Source: Lysobacter soyae (GTDB lineage: Bacteria > Pseudomonadota > Gammaproteobacteria > Xanthomonadales > Xanthomonadaceae). Taken from it: a DNA stretch of 64,000 bases. The first letter of the stretch is position 1. The number at the start of each line of letters is the position of its first letter. A program made the position numbers and the translations under genes. This document shows, one piece after another, positions 1 through 12,453 of the stretch. The stretch lies in assembly GCF_019551435.1 (NCBI RefSeq), contig NZ_CP080544.1:1860001-1924000 (forward strand), read 5' to 3'. Below the pieces are notes generated by a model. It was not told the origin of the DNA. It was given only the letters and a program-made list of their open reading frames with translations, and did not search any database.

Positions 1-1133
1 AAATTGGGCCGGCCGAATTCGTTATTGAAAGCGGCGGCGCCGATCGGGCCGTCGAGCATGATTTCGAATGCAGAGGCCATGCGCGGATTCAACGCGCGCT
101 CCCCTTCCCATTCGCGTTTCAAGCCGGGCACGCGCAAGTGCGACACCGAGAATCCGGCCAAGCCGCCCTTGGGTTTGCCGCCACGACCGGTGGCGCCTTC
201 ATCGCGAATCTCGCCGCCGGCACCGGTCGCCGCACCGGCAAAGGGTGAAATGGCGGTCGGGTGGTTATGCGTTTCCACCTTGATGGCGAACGCCGACGGC
301 TGCATTTCGGTCAGGTGATAGACGCCGCTGGCACCGTCGATGCGCAAGTTGCGCGTTCCGTAACCCTCGACAACCGCCGCATTGTCGCTGTAGGCCGACA
401 AGGTGTACTCAGGCGTTTTCGCATGCGTGTTCTTGATCATGCGGAACAGCGATTGCGGCTGTTCACGACCGTCGATCGACCAAGTCGCGTTGAAAATCTT
501 GTGGCGGCAATGCTCGGAATTCGCTTGCGCAAACATCATCAATTCGACGTCGTGCGGATCGCGGCCTAGCGCTTGAAAGCGGTCTTTCAAATAGACGATT
601 TCATCGTCCGCCAACGCCAGACCAAGGCGCGCATTCGCGGCCTCGATGGTTGCTACGGGAACAACCTCCAGGGCCTGGCGTTCGGGCACCTCAAACAGGC
701 GCATCGCCGCTTCCGCGCTGGCATGCACGGATTGGGTCATGGGGTCGTGCAGCACGTTTTGCAGTGCCTGTTGGGTCGCCGCATCCGACGGCCAATTCAA
801 CAGATCCAGACGGGTGCCGCGTTCGACACGTTGCACCGCGAGATTTGCGCCGTGAAGCAGTTCGGTGGCCTTGCTCGACCAAGGCGAAATCGTGCCGACA
901 CGTGAGGTGACAAACAAGGACGTGGCATCGGCCGCGGCCGGCTCAGCTTCGGGCTTCGCCTGCAGGATGCGCTCGAGAACCGGGAGCGACACGTCGGCCG
1001 CATCCTTTCGCAGTACCCAATACGTGTGCCAAGCGCCCAGGATACGGACGTCGGGATGGATGGTTTGCAGGCGCGCCTGCAGTCTCTCAAGCCGGAACGG
1101 CGACAGGGCCGACTGGCCCTCGAGCACGATCAT
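1..1133 (-). CDS. purL: Phosphoribosylformylglycinamidine synthase, N-terminal part (cut by window edge)
   Basis: Large single-chain FGAR amidotransferase, fourth step of de novo purine synthesis (FGAR + Gln + ATP to FGAM). About 377 residues are visible, starting [18 protein letters not shown]; the rest lies beyond base 1. The N-terminal linker domain is followed by the start of the synthase domain, with [19 protein letters not shown] and [19 protein letters not shown], both typical of PurL. The ATG at 1133 matches the family start. It lies 51 bases downstream of dsbC on the same strand, so co-transcription is possible. purC, another gene of the pathway, is at 58.3 kb. Identification is firm; only the missing 3' part is unknown. 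Confidence 0.95.
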   Translation of the reverse strand, partial: MIVLEGQSALSPFRLERLQARLQTIHPDVRILGAWHTYWVLRKDAADVSLPVLERILQAKPEAEPAAADATSLFVTSRVGTISPWSSKATELLHGANLAVQRVERGTRLDLLNWPSDAATQQALQNVLHDPMTQSVHASAEAAMRLFEVPERQALEVVPVATIEAANARLGLALADDEIVYLKDRFQALGRDPHDVELMMFAQANSEHCRHKIFNATWSIDGREQPQSLFRMIKNTHAKTPEYTLSAYSDNAAVVEGYGTRNLRIDGASGVYHLTEMQPSAFAIKVETHNHPTAISPFAGAATGAGGEIRDEGATGRGGKPKGGLAGFSVSHLRVPGLKREWEGERALNPRMASAFEIMLDGPIGAAAFNNEFGRPN

Positions 1134-1184
1134 GTGGGCAAAAACCCTTGCGGAATCGGGCCTCTAATTGTACCCGTTTGCGAC

Positions 1185-1988
1185 TTACTTCGAGACAGAC
1201 TCCAACCATTGCAACAGATCACTCGGACTCAGGTAGCCCGGTGCGGCTTGGCCGTTTGCGGCAATGATCATCGGCGTGCCCTTCAAACCGGCGCGCTGCC
1301 CCATCGAATAATGTTTGGCGACCGGCGAAGTGCAGCGGATTTTTGCCGGCAACTTGCCGCTCTTCGCATCGGTGAGTGCTTTGTTGCGATTCGGTGCACA
1401 CCAAATGTTGGCCATGACTTCGGCGTCTTCCGACGCCATGCCCATGCGCGGGAACGCCAAATATTCGACCGCGATCCCGGCCTTGTTGTAGGCCGCGATC
1501 TCGCTGTGAAGCTTGCGGCAATAGCCACATTCGTAGTCTGTGAACACACTGACCGTGTATTTGGGATTGGCGGGAGCAAATACAATGCGTTCCGACTTCG
1601 GCGCCGTGGCCAGCAGTTCCTTGCGGAAGCTGTCCATGCTGCGCTCGCTCAAGTCCTTCTTCTGCGTCATGTCAAAGACCGACCCTTGCATCAGATACTT
1701 GCCGTCGTCGGATACGTACGCCGTCGTTCCGGCAACAATCACCTCGCGATAGCCCGGGAACGGCGCGGGTCCCACGCGATCCACTTCCAATTGCGAATTG
1801 ATTTTTTTGATCGCCGCCACCGCCCGGGCATCCGGTGTGCCGGCAGCGGGCGCGGCGGGCTTCAATTCGGCTGACAGCGGCGCTTGATTGGCGGGCGCGG
1901 CGGTTTGCTCGGCATCTGCGACGGCAGGTTTGGCACACGCGCCGAGTGACAAGGTGGCGAGGGCGAAGAGGGTCAGCAAACTGCGCAT
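1185..1988 (-). CDS. dsbC: Periplasmic thiol:disulfide interchange protein DsbC
   Basis: 267-residue disulfide isomerase that reshuffles wrong disulfides in the periplasm. The start at 1988 gives a hydrophobic signal ending in a lipobox-like LGAC with Cys18, so the protein may be lipid-anchored rather than soluble. An Ala/Pro-rich linker leads to the dimerisation domain. The thioredoxin domain follows, with the active site CGYC at residues 154-157 (context DYECGYCRKLHSE). A longer frame upstream to 2276 runs antisense through xerD's end and is not credible. The xerD-dsbC order is the same as in E. coli. The lipobox is a reading of the sequence, not proven. Confidence 0.93.
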   Translation of the reverse strand: MRSLLTLFALATLSLGACAKPAVADAEQTAAPANQAPLSAELKPAAPAAGTPDARAVAAIKKINSQLEVDRVGPAPFPGYREVIVAGTTAYVSDDGKYLMQGSVFDMTQKKDLSERSMDSFRKELLATAPKSERIVFAPANPKYTVSVFTDYECGYCRKLHSEIAAYNKAGIAVEYLAFPRMGMASEDAEVMANIWCAPNRNKALTDAKSGKLPAKIRCTSPVAKHYSMGQRAGLKGTPMIIAANGQAAPGYLSPSDLLQWLESVSK

Positions 1989-2047
1989 CAAACGAACTTC
2001 CGTACCGGGATTCCCCATTGTCTCACGGCTTGCCTGAGCGGCCGCTT

Positions 2048-3001
2048 TCAGCCCCGTGGGTGATGGCGCGCATGCAACCGTTTCAAATGCTCGCGCGCGA
2101 CCAGCGTGTAAATCTGCGTGGTGGACAAGGCGCTGTGTCCGAGGAGCATTTGCAGCGCCCGCAAATCGGCGCCGTGATTGAGCAAATGGGTGGCGAAACT
2201 GTGACGCAAGCCGTGCGGACTGATCCGCTCGGGTGCCAGCCCGGCAACCGCGGCATATTTCTTCACGCTGCCCCAAAAGGCTTGGCGCGAAGGGGGTTCG
2301 GCGTTCTTATCCACGAAGAGGGCGCGGACCTGTCGCTTGCCCAGCAATTTGGGCCGACTTTCAGCGAGGTAGCGCTCCAACCAGTGCTGGGCCTCGGCGC
2401 CAATGGGGACCAGACGTTCCTTGTTGCCTTTGCCCGTCACCCGTACAACGCCCTGACGCAAATTGATGCCAATAGCATCGATGTTGACCAGTTCACTCAC
2501 GCGCAGGCCACTGGCATACATCAGCTCGAGCATGGCCTTGTCACGCAAGCCTTCCGCCGTGTCAACGTCCGGCGCATTGAGGAGCATCTCGATTTGTCCT
2601 TCGCCCAGCGCTTTTGGCAAGCTGCGCGGCAACTTGGGCGTTTCCAAGAGCGCCGCCGGATCGTCGGCGCGCCGGCCGCTGCGAACTTGCCAGGCAAAGA
2701 ACGCACGCAGTGTGGAAATCAGACGCGTCGTGCTGCGTGCCGAATATTTCGCTTGCGACCGCCAGGCGAGCAGTTCATTGAGCTGCGCGCGCTGCGCGAC
2801 GACCAAGGCTTGCGAATTCGATGCCAGCCAGCGTGCCGCTCCTTCCAAATCACGCCGATAGCTCGCCAATGTGGCGCGCGCCAGTCCGTTCTCCGCCCAA
2901 ATGACATCCAAGAACTGCTCGATGCTCGCAAGGTCCGAAGCGTTCGGCGGCGGCAAGCTCAAGGTCAGCGCGCGGAGTTCGGCGGCACGGTTGGATTTCA
3001 T
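2048..3001 (-). CDS. xerD: Site-specific tyrosine recombinase XerD
   Basis: 317-residue recombinase that, with XerC, resolves chromosome dimers at dif. The N-terminal SAM-like core-binding domain covers about residues 20-110 and the catalytic domain about 130-310. The catalytic set is visible: R167 (ASGLRVSEL), K191, H263 and R266 (HGLRHSFATHLL), H289 (LGHSALSTTQIY) and nucleophile Y298. XerD is favoured over XerC by length, sequence and its position upstream of dsbC. PepA, an accessory factor in some Xer systems, is encoded at 5.8 kb, but that closeness may be chance. Confidence 0.95.
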   Translation of the reverse strand: MKSNRAAELRALTLSLPPPNASDLASIEQFLDVIWAENGLARATLASYRRDLEGAARWLASNSQALVVAQRAQLNELLAWRSQAKYSARSTTRLISTLRAFFAWQVRSGRRADDPAALLETPKLPRSLPKALGEGQIEMLLNAPDVDTAEGLRDKAMLELMYASGLRVSELVNIDAIGINLRQGVVRVTGKGNKERLVPIGAEAQHWLERYLAESRPKLLGKRQVRALFVDKNAEPPSRQAFWGSVKKYAAVAGLAPERISPHGLRHSFATHLLNHGADLRALQMLLGHSALSTTQIYTLVAREHLKRLHARHHPRG

Positions 3002-3043
3002 GTCCTTAGCTTAAACAATGACCTGTCCGGTATTCTCTTGCGC

Positions 3044-3505
3044 ATGCAAGATCGCACACACACCCTCACACCGATCGACCCCCGCCTGGGCTGGCGCGTG
3101 CTCGCGCTCGTCTATGATTTTTTCCCGGCGCTGGCGTTGTGGTTCGTCGTCGCCGTGACTTTCACGGCACTTCACGGTGACAGTATTCGCGGTGGCTGGC
3201 TCGGATTGGTGGAGTTTGCGTGCCTTTACGCCCTCACCGGCCTTTATGCCACGGCCAGTTGGCGGCGCGGCGGACAAACCATCGGCATGAAGCCATGGCA
3301 CTTGTACGTGGATGCTGCCGATGGCGGCCGCGCGTCGTTGCGCCATTTGTGGCTGCGCTATCTGGTCGGTAGCGTGTCGTTGTTGTGCGCAGGCGCCGGC
3401 TTCTGGTGGGCATTGTTCGATCGCGACAAATTGACTTGGCACGATCGAATCAGTGGCACCCGTTTGATACGAGACCCGGCAAGGGACGGCGCACGCGGCG
3501 CTTGA
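3044..3505 (+). CDS. RDD family membrane protein
   Basis: 153-residue integral membrane protein of the RDD family. The start at 3044 (MQDRTHTLTPIDPRLGWRVL) follows a short divergent gap from xerD. Hydrophobic helices occur near residues 17-38, 45-64 and 105-125. Family marks include RVLALVYDFFPALAL near the N-terminus, GQTIGMKPWHLYV in the middle and WHDRISGTRLI near the C-terminus. The molecular role is not settled; some RDD proteins have been proposed as ion exchangers. It is convergent with lptG and its stop codon directly abuts the end of lptG. Confidence 0.85.
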   Translation: MQDRTHTLTPIDPRLGWRVLALVYDFFPALALWFVVAVTFTALHGDSIRGGWLGLVEFACLYALTGLYATASWRRGGQTIGMKPWHLYVDAADGGRASLRHLWLRYLVGSVSLLCAGAGFWWALFDRDKLTWHDRISGTRLIRDPARDGARGA

Positions 3506-4612
3506 TCAACTCGCCGGCTTGCGGTTGAACAATATCCACGAGATAAAGAGCATCAGCACCAACGGCACCAAGTAGGCCAAGCGGAAGTCGACCTTGAACA
3601 CGCTGGCGAGCTTCACCGATTGCGTTTGCAGCATCCAGAAGCCCAGGGCAAATACGATGCCGAGGAACAAGCGCTTGCCGAATCCGCCGCTGCGCAGTGT
3701 CCCGAAGGCGAACGGAATGGCCGCCAGGCACAAGGCCAAGACATTCAGCGGATAGAACCAGCGCGACCAATAGGTGTCCTCAAACTCCGAGGTCTCCAGA
3801 TTGTTGCGCTTGCGATAGTCAATATTCTTCGACAAATCACGCGCGGTGAGCGCGTCGGCCCGCACGATGCTGCTAGCCAACGCCGCTTCGTCCAAGGTGG
3901 ATTTCCAACTCCGCAACGGCGCGGTCGTACGCGTCACTTTGTCTTGGCCGAAATCAATGCGGACGGTGTCCTGCATCTGCCACATATCGTTCTCGTGCTG
4001 CGCGCGTGCGGCATAGGTGATGGACATCAAGCGGCCGTTGGACTCGAACTCGTACAAGCGCATGTTGGTGAGCTCCAACCAACGGCGACCACCTTCCATG
4101 CGTGTTTCGCCTGCGGTCGCACTGACGACGGTGTTGCCTTCCAAGGCCCACAAACCATGTTGGCGGGCGAGCACGTGGTTGTCGTATTTTTTCGAGGCTT
4201 TGTAATTGTCGGACTCAAGCTTGCCCCACGGCGCCAGCGTTTCGCCGTTCACCACCATCAAGGCGGTGAACACCAGCAAGGTGCCGGCCACGGCCACACT
4301 GATGCGACGGCGCGACAAACCCACGGCGCGCAGCACGGTCAATTCCGAACTTGCCGCAAGTTGTCCGAGCCCCATGAGCGAACCGATGACGGCAGCCGTC
4401 GGGAACAACAAATAAGCGCGCGACGGCAAGGTGTAGAGCACGGTAACAAAGGCATCGGCAGCGGTGTACTTGCCCTGCCCCACCTGCTGCATTTCTTTGA
4501 CTAAGCCGCCGACCATGAAATCCATGCCCAACAACACCAGCCAAGTGAGCAGCACCGCACCGAGAATCGCGCGCGCGATATAAACGTCGTGGATTTTCGG
4601 GAACGGCATCAT
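3506..4612 (-). CDS. lptG: LPS export ABC transporter permease LptG
   Basis: 368-residue inner-membrane permease of the LptB2FG complex, which extracts LPS from the inner membrane and passes it to LptC. YjgP/YjgQ family layout: transmembrane helices at the N-terminus (about 15-35, 60-80, 100-120), a periplasmic beta-jellyroll domain around 135-265, and three helices at the C-terminus. The start at 4612 (MMPFPKIHDVYIARAIL) overlaps the lptF stop by 4 bases, a sign of translational coupling; a longer frame to 4729 would run deep into lptF. The LPS it moves is made partly by the 21-45 kb locus. Confidence 0.94.
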   Translation of the reverse strand: MMPFPKIHDVYIARAILGAVLLTWLVLLGMDFMVGGLVKEMQQVGQGKYTAADAFVTVLYTLPSRAYLLFPTAAVIGSLMGLGQLAASSELTVLRAVGLSRRRISVAVAGTLLVFTALMVVNGETLAPWGKLESDNYKASKKYDNHVLARQHGLWALEGNTVVSATAGETRMEGGRRWLELTNMRLYEFESNGRLMSITYAARAQHENDMWQMQDTVRIDFGQDKVTRTTAPLRSWKSTLDEAALASSIVRADALTARDLSKNIDYRKRNNLETSEFEDTYWSRWFYPLNVLALCLAAIPFAFGTLRSGGFGKRLFLGIVFALGFWMLQTQSVKLASVFKVDFRLAYLVPLVLMLFISWILFNRKPAS

Positions 4613-5688
4613 GCGCGCACCTTGCCGAGTTTGCCGTCGCGCATATACATCCAGATGGCGAGTCCCAAGAGGGGGAGCGTGAGCCACCACAGACCCGCGG
4701 CCATCGGCAGCTTGCCGCGGCTCAACCACTGGGTGCCGAGAATCATCAAATCAGTCGCGATGAAGTAGCCGAGAAAACCGACCACGATCCTGCCGTAGCG
4801 CTGCTGTCTTGGCGGGCTCCGCGCCAGCGGCACGGCGAGCAGCGCCAACGCCAGCGCCAAAAATGCGGGTGCCAAGCGCCAATGGACTTGCGCATTGGAT
4901 TCCTTGCCCGGAATTTTCAGCAACTCCATGGTCGGCTTGCGGCGCAGATCGGCATCGGCTTTGCCGTCATCGCGATCCGGCATGCGCACGTCATTGGTTT
5001 CGTATTGCAACAGGCGGTAGTTCAACTGGGTGTTGTCGAGCGGCCCTTCCACTTCAAACCCGTCTTTGAGACTCAAGAATCGCGAATTCGGACCTTCAAC
5101 CTTCAAAGTGCCCTTGGGCGCCGTGGTGACGTGGATGCGGTCATTCTTCTCACGATAAATGAAGACGTGATCGAATTCGCTACCGCCGTTCGACATGCCG
5201 GCGACATACACCACGCCATCGTTGCCGGGCATGGCAACGAATTTACCGGGTTCGAGCCCGGTGATCAGCAAGTTGCGATTGGCTTCCTGAATCATGCCGC
5301 GCGAGTAGCGTTCGGCCCAAGGCCCCAGCCATAGCGCACACAAGGCGACGACCGCGACGCACGGCAGCACCACCATCATCAACGGACGCAGCAAACGCTT
5401 GGGTCCCACCCCGATGGACGCCAAGACCGGCATTTCGGCATCCCGATACAAACGACTCATCCCGAGCAAGATGCCGAGCATGAGCGCGAGCGGAAGAATG
5501 AGCGGCAGCCAAGTCAGCATCACCAGGCCCAGCTGCGCCAGCATCATTCCGGCCGGCATGGTGCCTTTGGTCACGTCCTTCAAGACATCCATGAACGCAC
5601 CACCCACCATCACCATGGTCAGGATGATGAGCGCAGCGAAAATCGACTGCAGGAATTCGCTGGCGATGTAGCGGTCGAGCTTCAGCAT
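4609..5688 (-). CDS. lptF: LPS export ABC transporter permease LptF
   Basis: 359-residue partner of LptG in the LptB2FG LPS extractor. It begins MLKLDRYIASEFLQSIFAAL, typical of LptF, with N-terminal helices, a periplasmic domain (about 140-270) and C-terminal helices. It is first in the lptF-lptG pair and divergent from pepA. The same arrangement (lptFG back to back with pepA-holC-valS) is found in E. coli, which supports both assignments. The 107-base divergent gap must carry both promoters, but I cannot place them with confidence. Confidence 0.94.
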   Translation of the reverse strand: MLKLDRYIASEFLQSIFAALIILTMVMVGGAFMDVLKDVTKGTMPAGMMLAQLGLVMLTWLPLILPLALMLGILLGMSRLYRDAEMPVLASIGVGPKRLLRPLMMVVLPCVAVVALCALWLGPWAERYSRGMIQEANRNLLITGLEPGKFVAMPGNDGVVYVAGMSNGGSEFDHVFIYREKNDRIHVTTAPKGTLKVEGPNSRFLSLKDGFEVEGPLDNTQLNYRLLQYETNDVRMPDRDDGKADADLRRKPTMELLKIPGKESNAQVHWRLAPAFLALALALLAVPLARSPPRQQRYGRIVVGFLGYFIATDLMILGTQWLSRGKLPMAAGLWWLTLPLLGLAIWMYMRDGKLGKVRA

Positions 5689-5795
5689 GAGGGAACGGGG
5701 CCCGTATGAATTAAACTGGCAGACCCGTCGGGCCTTCTGTGGCCTGCGTCCCTGCGTTCGCGCAATTGTACGAAATCGAACATGGAATCTTGCTG

Positions 5796-7283
5796 ATGGC
5801 GCTTGAATTTGACTTGAACACCCTCCCCGCCACCGAAACAGACGTCGATTGTCTGATCCTGGGGATATTCTCCGACAAGTCGTTCACCGCGAGCGGCAAG
5901 GCTGTGGACGCCGCCTCGGGCGGCAAGCTTTCCGCGCTGGCTGAGCGCGGCGACCTCAAGGGCGCGACCGGCAGCACCGCGCTATTGTTCGACTTGGCCG
6001 GCATCAAAGCCTCCCGCGTGCTGGTGGTCGGCCTTGGCGATGTCGACAACTATGGCACCCCGCAATACTTGAAAGCGGTCGGCGACGCGGCGCGTGCTTT
6101 GCGCAACGGCGCGATCAAATCGGCGCTGTTCACCCTGAGCGAAACTGCGCCGAAGGGCCGCGACAGTGCTTGGGCAATCCAACAAGCGATCATCGCCGCC
6201 GATCATGCTTGCTATCGCTACCTGGCAACGCTCGGCGCCGGCAACAAGAAGCGCAAGGAGTCCGGCCTTGAGAAATTCGTGGTGCAAGGCGACGACCGCG
6301 TCGCACTGAGCCGCGGCATCGCGATCGCCGGCGGCGTGGCGTTCACGCGTGAGCTCGGCAACTTGCCGCCGAACATTTGCAACCCGTCCTATTTGGCCGA
6401 ACAAGCGCAAAGCTACGCCGACAAGATCGACGGCGTCAGTTGTGAGGTATTGGATGATGCGCAGATGGAAGCGCTCGGCATGGGCTCTTTGCTCGCCGTT
6501 GCGCGCGGTTCGCGCAACCGCCCCAAGTTGATTGTCCTGAAATGGCAGGGTGGCGGTGAGGCCAAACCTTATGTGATGGTCGGCAAAGGCATCACTTTCG
6601 ATACCGGCGGCATCAATTTGAAGACGCAAGGCGGCATCGAAGAAATGAAGTACGACATGTGTGGTGCCGCCACCGTGCTCGGCACCTTCGTCTCCGCGGT
6701 CGGCATGCAATTGCCGATCAACGTCATCACGGTGGTCGCGGCAGTCGAAAACATGCCGGATGGCAATGCTTATCGTCCCTCTGATGTTTTGACTTCAATG
6801 TCGGGCAAGACCATCGAAGTCGGCAACACCGACGCCGAAGGTCGTTTGATTTTGTGTGATGCGCTCACTTACGCAACGCGTTTCGAACCGAAAGCCCTGA
6901 TCGATGTGGCGACGTTGACCGGCGCCATGGTGGTGGCACTCGGCAAGTTCGCGACCGGCCTGATGACCAAGAAGGACGACGACTTGGTGCGTGAAATCAT
7001 CGACGCCGGTGAAGCGACCTTCGATCGCGGCTGGCAATTGCCGTTGTGGGATGAGTACCAAGGTTCGTTGGATTCCGCCTTCGCCGATATCTACAACATC
7101 GGCGGCCGCTGGGCCGGCGCGATCACGGCCGGTTGCTTCTTGTCGCGTTTCACCGAAGGTCAGCGCTGGGCGCATTTGGATATCGCTGGCGTATCGAACG
7201 GCGAAGGCAAGCTGGGGATGGCCACCGGCCGTCCGGTCGGCATGCTGAGCCAATGGCTCTTGAACGAATCCGGCAAGCACTGA
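5796..7283 (+). CDS. pepA: Cytosol aminopeptidase (leucyl aminopeptidase, M17)
   Basis: 495-residue hexameric M17 metallopeptidase that removes N-terminal residues from peptides. Catalytic signatures are present: [13 protein letters not shown] (Lys264 and following Asp) and the family signature NTDAEGR at residues 344-350, which carry the two-metal site. The N-terminal domain has VLVVGLGD, typical of PepA. I take the ATG at 5796 ([14 protein letters not shown]); the in-frame extension to 5739 is probably untranslated. It heads pepA-holC-valS, with holC starting 3 bases after its stop. In E. coli PepA also binds DNA; whether that holds here cannot be read from sequence. Confidence 0.95.
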   Translation: MALEFDLNTLPATETDVDCLILGIFSDKSFTASGKAVDAASGGKLSALAERGDLKGATGSTALLFDLAGIKASRVLVVGLGDVDNYGTPQYLKAVGDAARALRNGAIKSALFTLSETAPKGRDSAWAIQQAIIAADHACYRYLATLGAGNKKRKESGLEKFVVQGDDRVALSRGIAIAGGVAFTRELGNLPPNICNPSYLAEQAQSYADKIDGVSCEVLDDAQMEALGMGSLLAVARGSRNRPKLIVLKWQGGGEAKPYVMVGKGITFDTGGINLKTQGGIEEMKYDMCGAATVLGTFVSAVGMQLPINVITVVAAVENMPDGNAYRPSDVLTSMSGKTIEVGNTDAEGRLILCDALTYATRFEPKALIDVATLTGAMVVALGKFATGLMTKKDDDLVREIIDAGEATFDRGWQLPLWDEYQGSLDSAFADIYNIGGRWAGAITAGCFLSRFTEGQRWAHLDIAGVSNGEGKLGMATGRPVGMLSQWLLNESGKH

Positions 7284-7286
7284 GGC

Positions 7287-7718
7287 ATGTCACGCGCGGA
7301 CTTCTACCTGATCGACAAGCCGCGTTTTCGTGAGCAACCTTTGCTGTTGGTTTGCGAATTGGTCCGCAAAGCGGTCGACGCCGATTTGCCCGTGCTGATT
7401 CTGGCGCGCGATGTGCAACAAGCCGAGGCCTTGGACGACTTGCTCTGGTCCTTCGACCCCGACGCATTCCTGCCGCACCAAATCTTTGATGCGGAAATGA
7501 CTGACGAAGACGAAGAGATTCCGGTTTTGATCGCCACACCCGAGATGGCGCCCCCGCCGCGTTCGCTGGTCATCAACCTGCGTGATGCCTGTGCCTCGGG
7601 CCCGTTCGATCGCGTGTTGGAAGTCGTGCCGGCAGATCCCGACATGCGCGCACCTCTGCGCGCGCGATGGAAGGAATACAAGGCGCGCGGCTACACCCTC
7701 AATTCCCACGACATGTAA
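7287..7718 (+). CDS. holC: DNA polymerase III subunit chi
   Basis: 143-residue chi subunit of the clamp-loader complex, which links the polymerase to SSB through psi (HolD). Begins [29 protein letters not shown]; the middle segment [19 protein letters not shown] matches chi (W-F/P-F-HQ block). The C-terminal half [23 protein letters not shown] matches the family. Conserved position between pepA and valS. A possible partner, a holD-like gene, lies at 11.2-11.6 kb. Confidence 0.92.
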   Translation: MSRADFYLIDKPRFREQPLLLVCELVRKAVDADLPVLILARDVQQAEALDDLLWSFDPDAFLPHQIFDAEMTDEDEEIPVLIATPEMAPPPRSLVINLRDACASGPFDRVLEVVPADPDMRAPLRARWKEYKARGYTLNSHDM

Positions 7719-7729
7719 TTCGAGTTTTC

Positions 7730-10732
<3,003 letters not shown>

Positions 10733-10735
10733 GAC

Positions 10736-11218
10736 TTAAAGCGAAGTAATTGACAGCTCGATGGCCATCACGATGGCGTCCTCACGGGCGCCATCGGCCG
10801 CCGGGTAATAGCGCGGCCGCCGCCCGATTTCGTTAAATCCTTCCGAGTTATACAAGGCGACTGCCGCAGTATTTGACGGTCGCACCTCAAGCAACATTTG
10901 CTCGACATTGCGAAGTTTCGCCATGCGCATCATCGCGCGCAGCAATTGGCGACCCAAACCCTTGGATTGCACCTGCGGATCCACACACAGGTTGAGCAAG
11001 TGCACTTCACCCGGCCCGAAACTCAGGACGGCGTGCGCGACGAGCTCGCCGTCTTGCTCCATCACCCATGCCGAATAACCGGCGTGCAAGCAATCGCGCA
11101 TCGTGCCGCGCGACCAAGGATGCGGATAGCCCCGGTTCTCCACGCGCATGACGCCATCCAGATCCGCTTCGCGCATCGGGCGCAATCCGGCATCGAACGG
11201 CAGACGTGCCGCACTCAC
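10736..11218 (-). CDS. rimI: Ribosomal protein S18-alanine N-acetyltransferase
   Basis: 160-residue GNAT acetyltransferase expected to acetylate the N-terminal alanine of ribosomal protein S18. RimI marks: LRPMREADLDGVMRVENRGYPHPWS near the N-terminus, VDPQVQSKGLGRQLLRAMM as the acetyl-CoA loop (about residues 81-99), and ALYNSEGFNEIGRRPRYYP near the C-terminus. The ATG at 11218 overlaps the stop of the upstream holD-like gene by 4 bases. holD-rimI are also neighbours in E. coli. Confidence 0.9.
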   Translation of the reverse strand: MSAARLPFDAGLRPMREADLDGVMRVENRGYPHPWSRGTMRDCLHAGYSAWVMEQDGELVAHAVLSFGPGEVHLLNLCVDPQVQSKGLGRQLLRAMMRMAKLRNVEQMLLEVRPSNTAAVALYNSEGFNEIGRRPRYYPAADGAREDAIVMAIELSITSL

Positions 11219-11619
11219 CAGCTGCGCAAGCCTTTCAGGACATGCCAGAACGCGCGCTTGGCATGCGGATTGGTGCCGAGGTCGGGTGGCAGATAAACGC
11301 GTTGCGCGAGAGTGTCGAAGGGCATGTTAGCAGCGCGGGAGAGGGATTGGCGGAGTTTGGGGGTGAAGAGCGCCTCATCCGCCCCCTCTGGGGGCACCTT
11401 CTCCACGTTGTGGAGAAGGACAGCTTTCCCTTCTCCATCTTTGATGGAGAAGGTGGCGCGCAGCGCCGGATGAGGCGCATCTTGAGTCTTTTCCCGAGGC
11501 GATTCTTTCGTCACCTCAGAGGGCGCAATATCAGGCACAGCCCTGTTCCCCACCACCTCAACCACGGCATACCCCATCGCCTCCAGGTACTGCCGCTGCG
11601 TCTGACTCCAGCGCGTCAT
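11215..11619 (-). CDS. Putative DNA polymerase III psi subunit (HolD-like), with a double repeat insert
   Basis: 134-residue small protein. The N-terminus (TQRQYLEAMGYAVVEVV, about residues 6-23) and the C-terminus (AKRAFWHVLKGLR) look native. The middle, about residues 47-84, is a translation of two palindromic repeat units (B and C). HolD is inferred from position directly upstream of and overlapping rimI (holD-rimI in E. coli), small size, and the Q-x2-YL-x3-G N-terminus that resembles psi proteins; similarity alone would not settle it. It may be a damaged or diverged psi. The start at 11619 overlaps the pssA stop by one base, so pssA, this gene and rimI probably form one transcript. Confidence 0.6.
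   Translation of the reverse strand: MTRWSQTQRQYLEAMGYAVVEVVGNRAVPDIAPSEVTKESPREKTQDAPHPALRATFSIKDGEGKAVLLHNVEKVPPEGADEALFTPKLRQSLSRAANMPFDTLAQRVYLPPDLGTNPHAKRAFWHVLKGLRSW
11369..11419 (+). repeat. Palindromic repeat unit B, in frame inside the holD-like gene
   Basis: Box AGCGCCTCATCC, small hairpin CCCCC/GGGGG, then the perfect 10-bp stem CCTTCTCCAC / GTGGAGAAGG with loop GTT (11397-11419). It faces unit C, the pair forming an inverted arrangement like the paired REP units (BIME) of enterobacteria. Read on the gene's strand it gives LLHNVEKVPPEGADEAL, the same phase as unit A in valS. Confidence 0.88.
11422..11478 (-). repeat. Palindromic repeat unit C, inverted partner of unit B
   Basis: Perfect 11-bp stem CCTTCTCCATC / GATGGAGAAGG with loop TTT (11429-11453), then hairpin GGCGC-GCA-GCGCC (11455-11467) and the box GGATGAGGCGC. 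In its own orientation it continues past the large hairpin as GGGAAAGCT, a tail shared with unit E. The holD-like gene translates it as APHPALRATFSIKDGEG. Confidence 0.88.
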
Positions 11620-12377
11620 TACTTACTGATTCCGACCTTCTTCAACAACCAATTCATCGGCCCCGACAACGAATACAACCCGAAGACAAACAACAAGGTG
11701 TTCGGCTGATTGATCACCAACGCGATGATGGCCAAGATCAATAGCACCGGCATGTAAACGGGTACGCGGTCGGCCTGCGGGCCTTTGCCGCTGCCTTTGA
11801 AACTCGTGTAACGGACGTTACTGACCATCAGCAAACCCACCAGCGCGGTGAGCACCAATGCCACATACCGGATGTTTTCGCCCGGCCAACCTGCGTCATA
11901 GCAGACCCAAACGAAGCTACTGATTACTGCGGCGGCCGCAGGACTTGCCAAGCCGATGAACCAGCGTTTGTCGACAACGCCGACTTGACTGTTGAAGCGC
12001 GCCAACCGGAGTGCGGCACACGCGGCGTACAAAAAGGCGATTGACCAGCCCAACTTGCCGAAGCTTTTGCCATCCAACTGCATGCTGATCAACGACCAGT
12101 GGTAAATCAGCAAGGCAGGCGCCATACCGAAACTAACGAGGTCGGCCAACGAGTCGTACTGCACACCGAACTCGCTTTGGGTATTGGTCAGTCGCGCCAC
12201 GCGGCCATCCAGGCCGTCGAGAATGGCCGCGATGAAAATGGCCACGCAAGCGTGTTCGAACTTGTGCTGTGAGGCGGCGATGATGGCGTAGAAGCCGCAA
12301 AACATGCCACCGGTGGTGAACAGGTTGGGCAACAGATAGACGGCGCGACGGCGCTTGGCGGGTTCGAATTCAGACAT
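11619..12377 (-). CDS. pssA: CDP-diacylglycerol--serine O-phosphatidyltransferase
   Basis: 252-residue inner-membrane enzyme that makes phosphatidylserine from CDP-DAG and serine, leading to phosphatidylethanolamine. The CDP-alcohol phosphotransferase signature is complete: D54, D57-G58, A61-R62, G71, D75, D79 in LDGLDGRVARLTNTQSEFGV and following. Several hydrophobic helices make up the rest. It is the multi-spanning pssA type, not the E. coli PLD-like type. First gene of the pssA/holD-like/rimI run; divergent from the DUF4124 gene. Confidence 0.93.
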   Translation of the reverse strand: MSEFEPAKRRRAVYLLPNLFTTGGMFCGFYAIIAASQHKFEHACVAIFIAAILDGLDGRVARLTNTQSEFGVQYDSLADLVSFGMAPALLIYHWSLISMQLDGKSFGKLGWSIAFLYAACAALRLARFNSQVGVVDKRWFIGLASPAAAAVISSFVWVCYDAGWPGENIRYVALVLTALVGLLMVSNVRYTSFKGSGKGPQADRVPVYMPVLLILAIIALVINQPNTLLFVFGLYSLSGPMNWLLKKVGISK

Positions 12378-12453
12378 GCGGACAGTGTATCGGCGCTTTT
12401 ATACTGCGGTCACGCCCGTTCTGCTGAAATATTCCCGATTCAGGAGCGCCTCT

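Noticed and set aside
1835-3043. Long N-terminal extension of the RDD protein frame
   Set aside because: It is antisense to xerD and dsbC, both with full catalytic motifs; the RDD domain starts at 3044.
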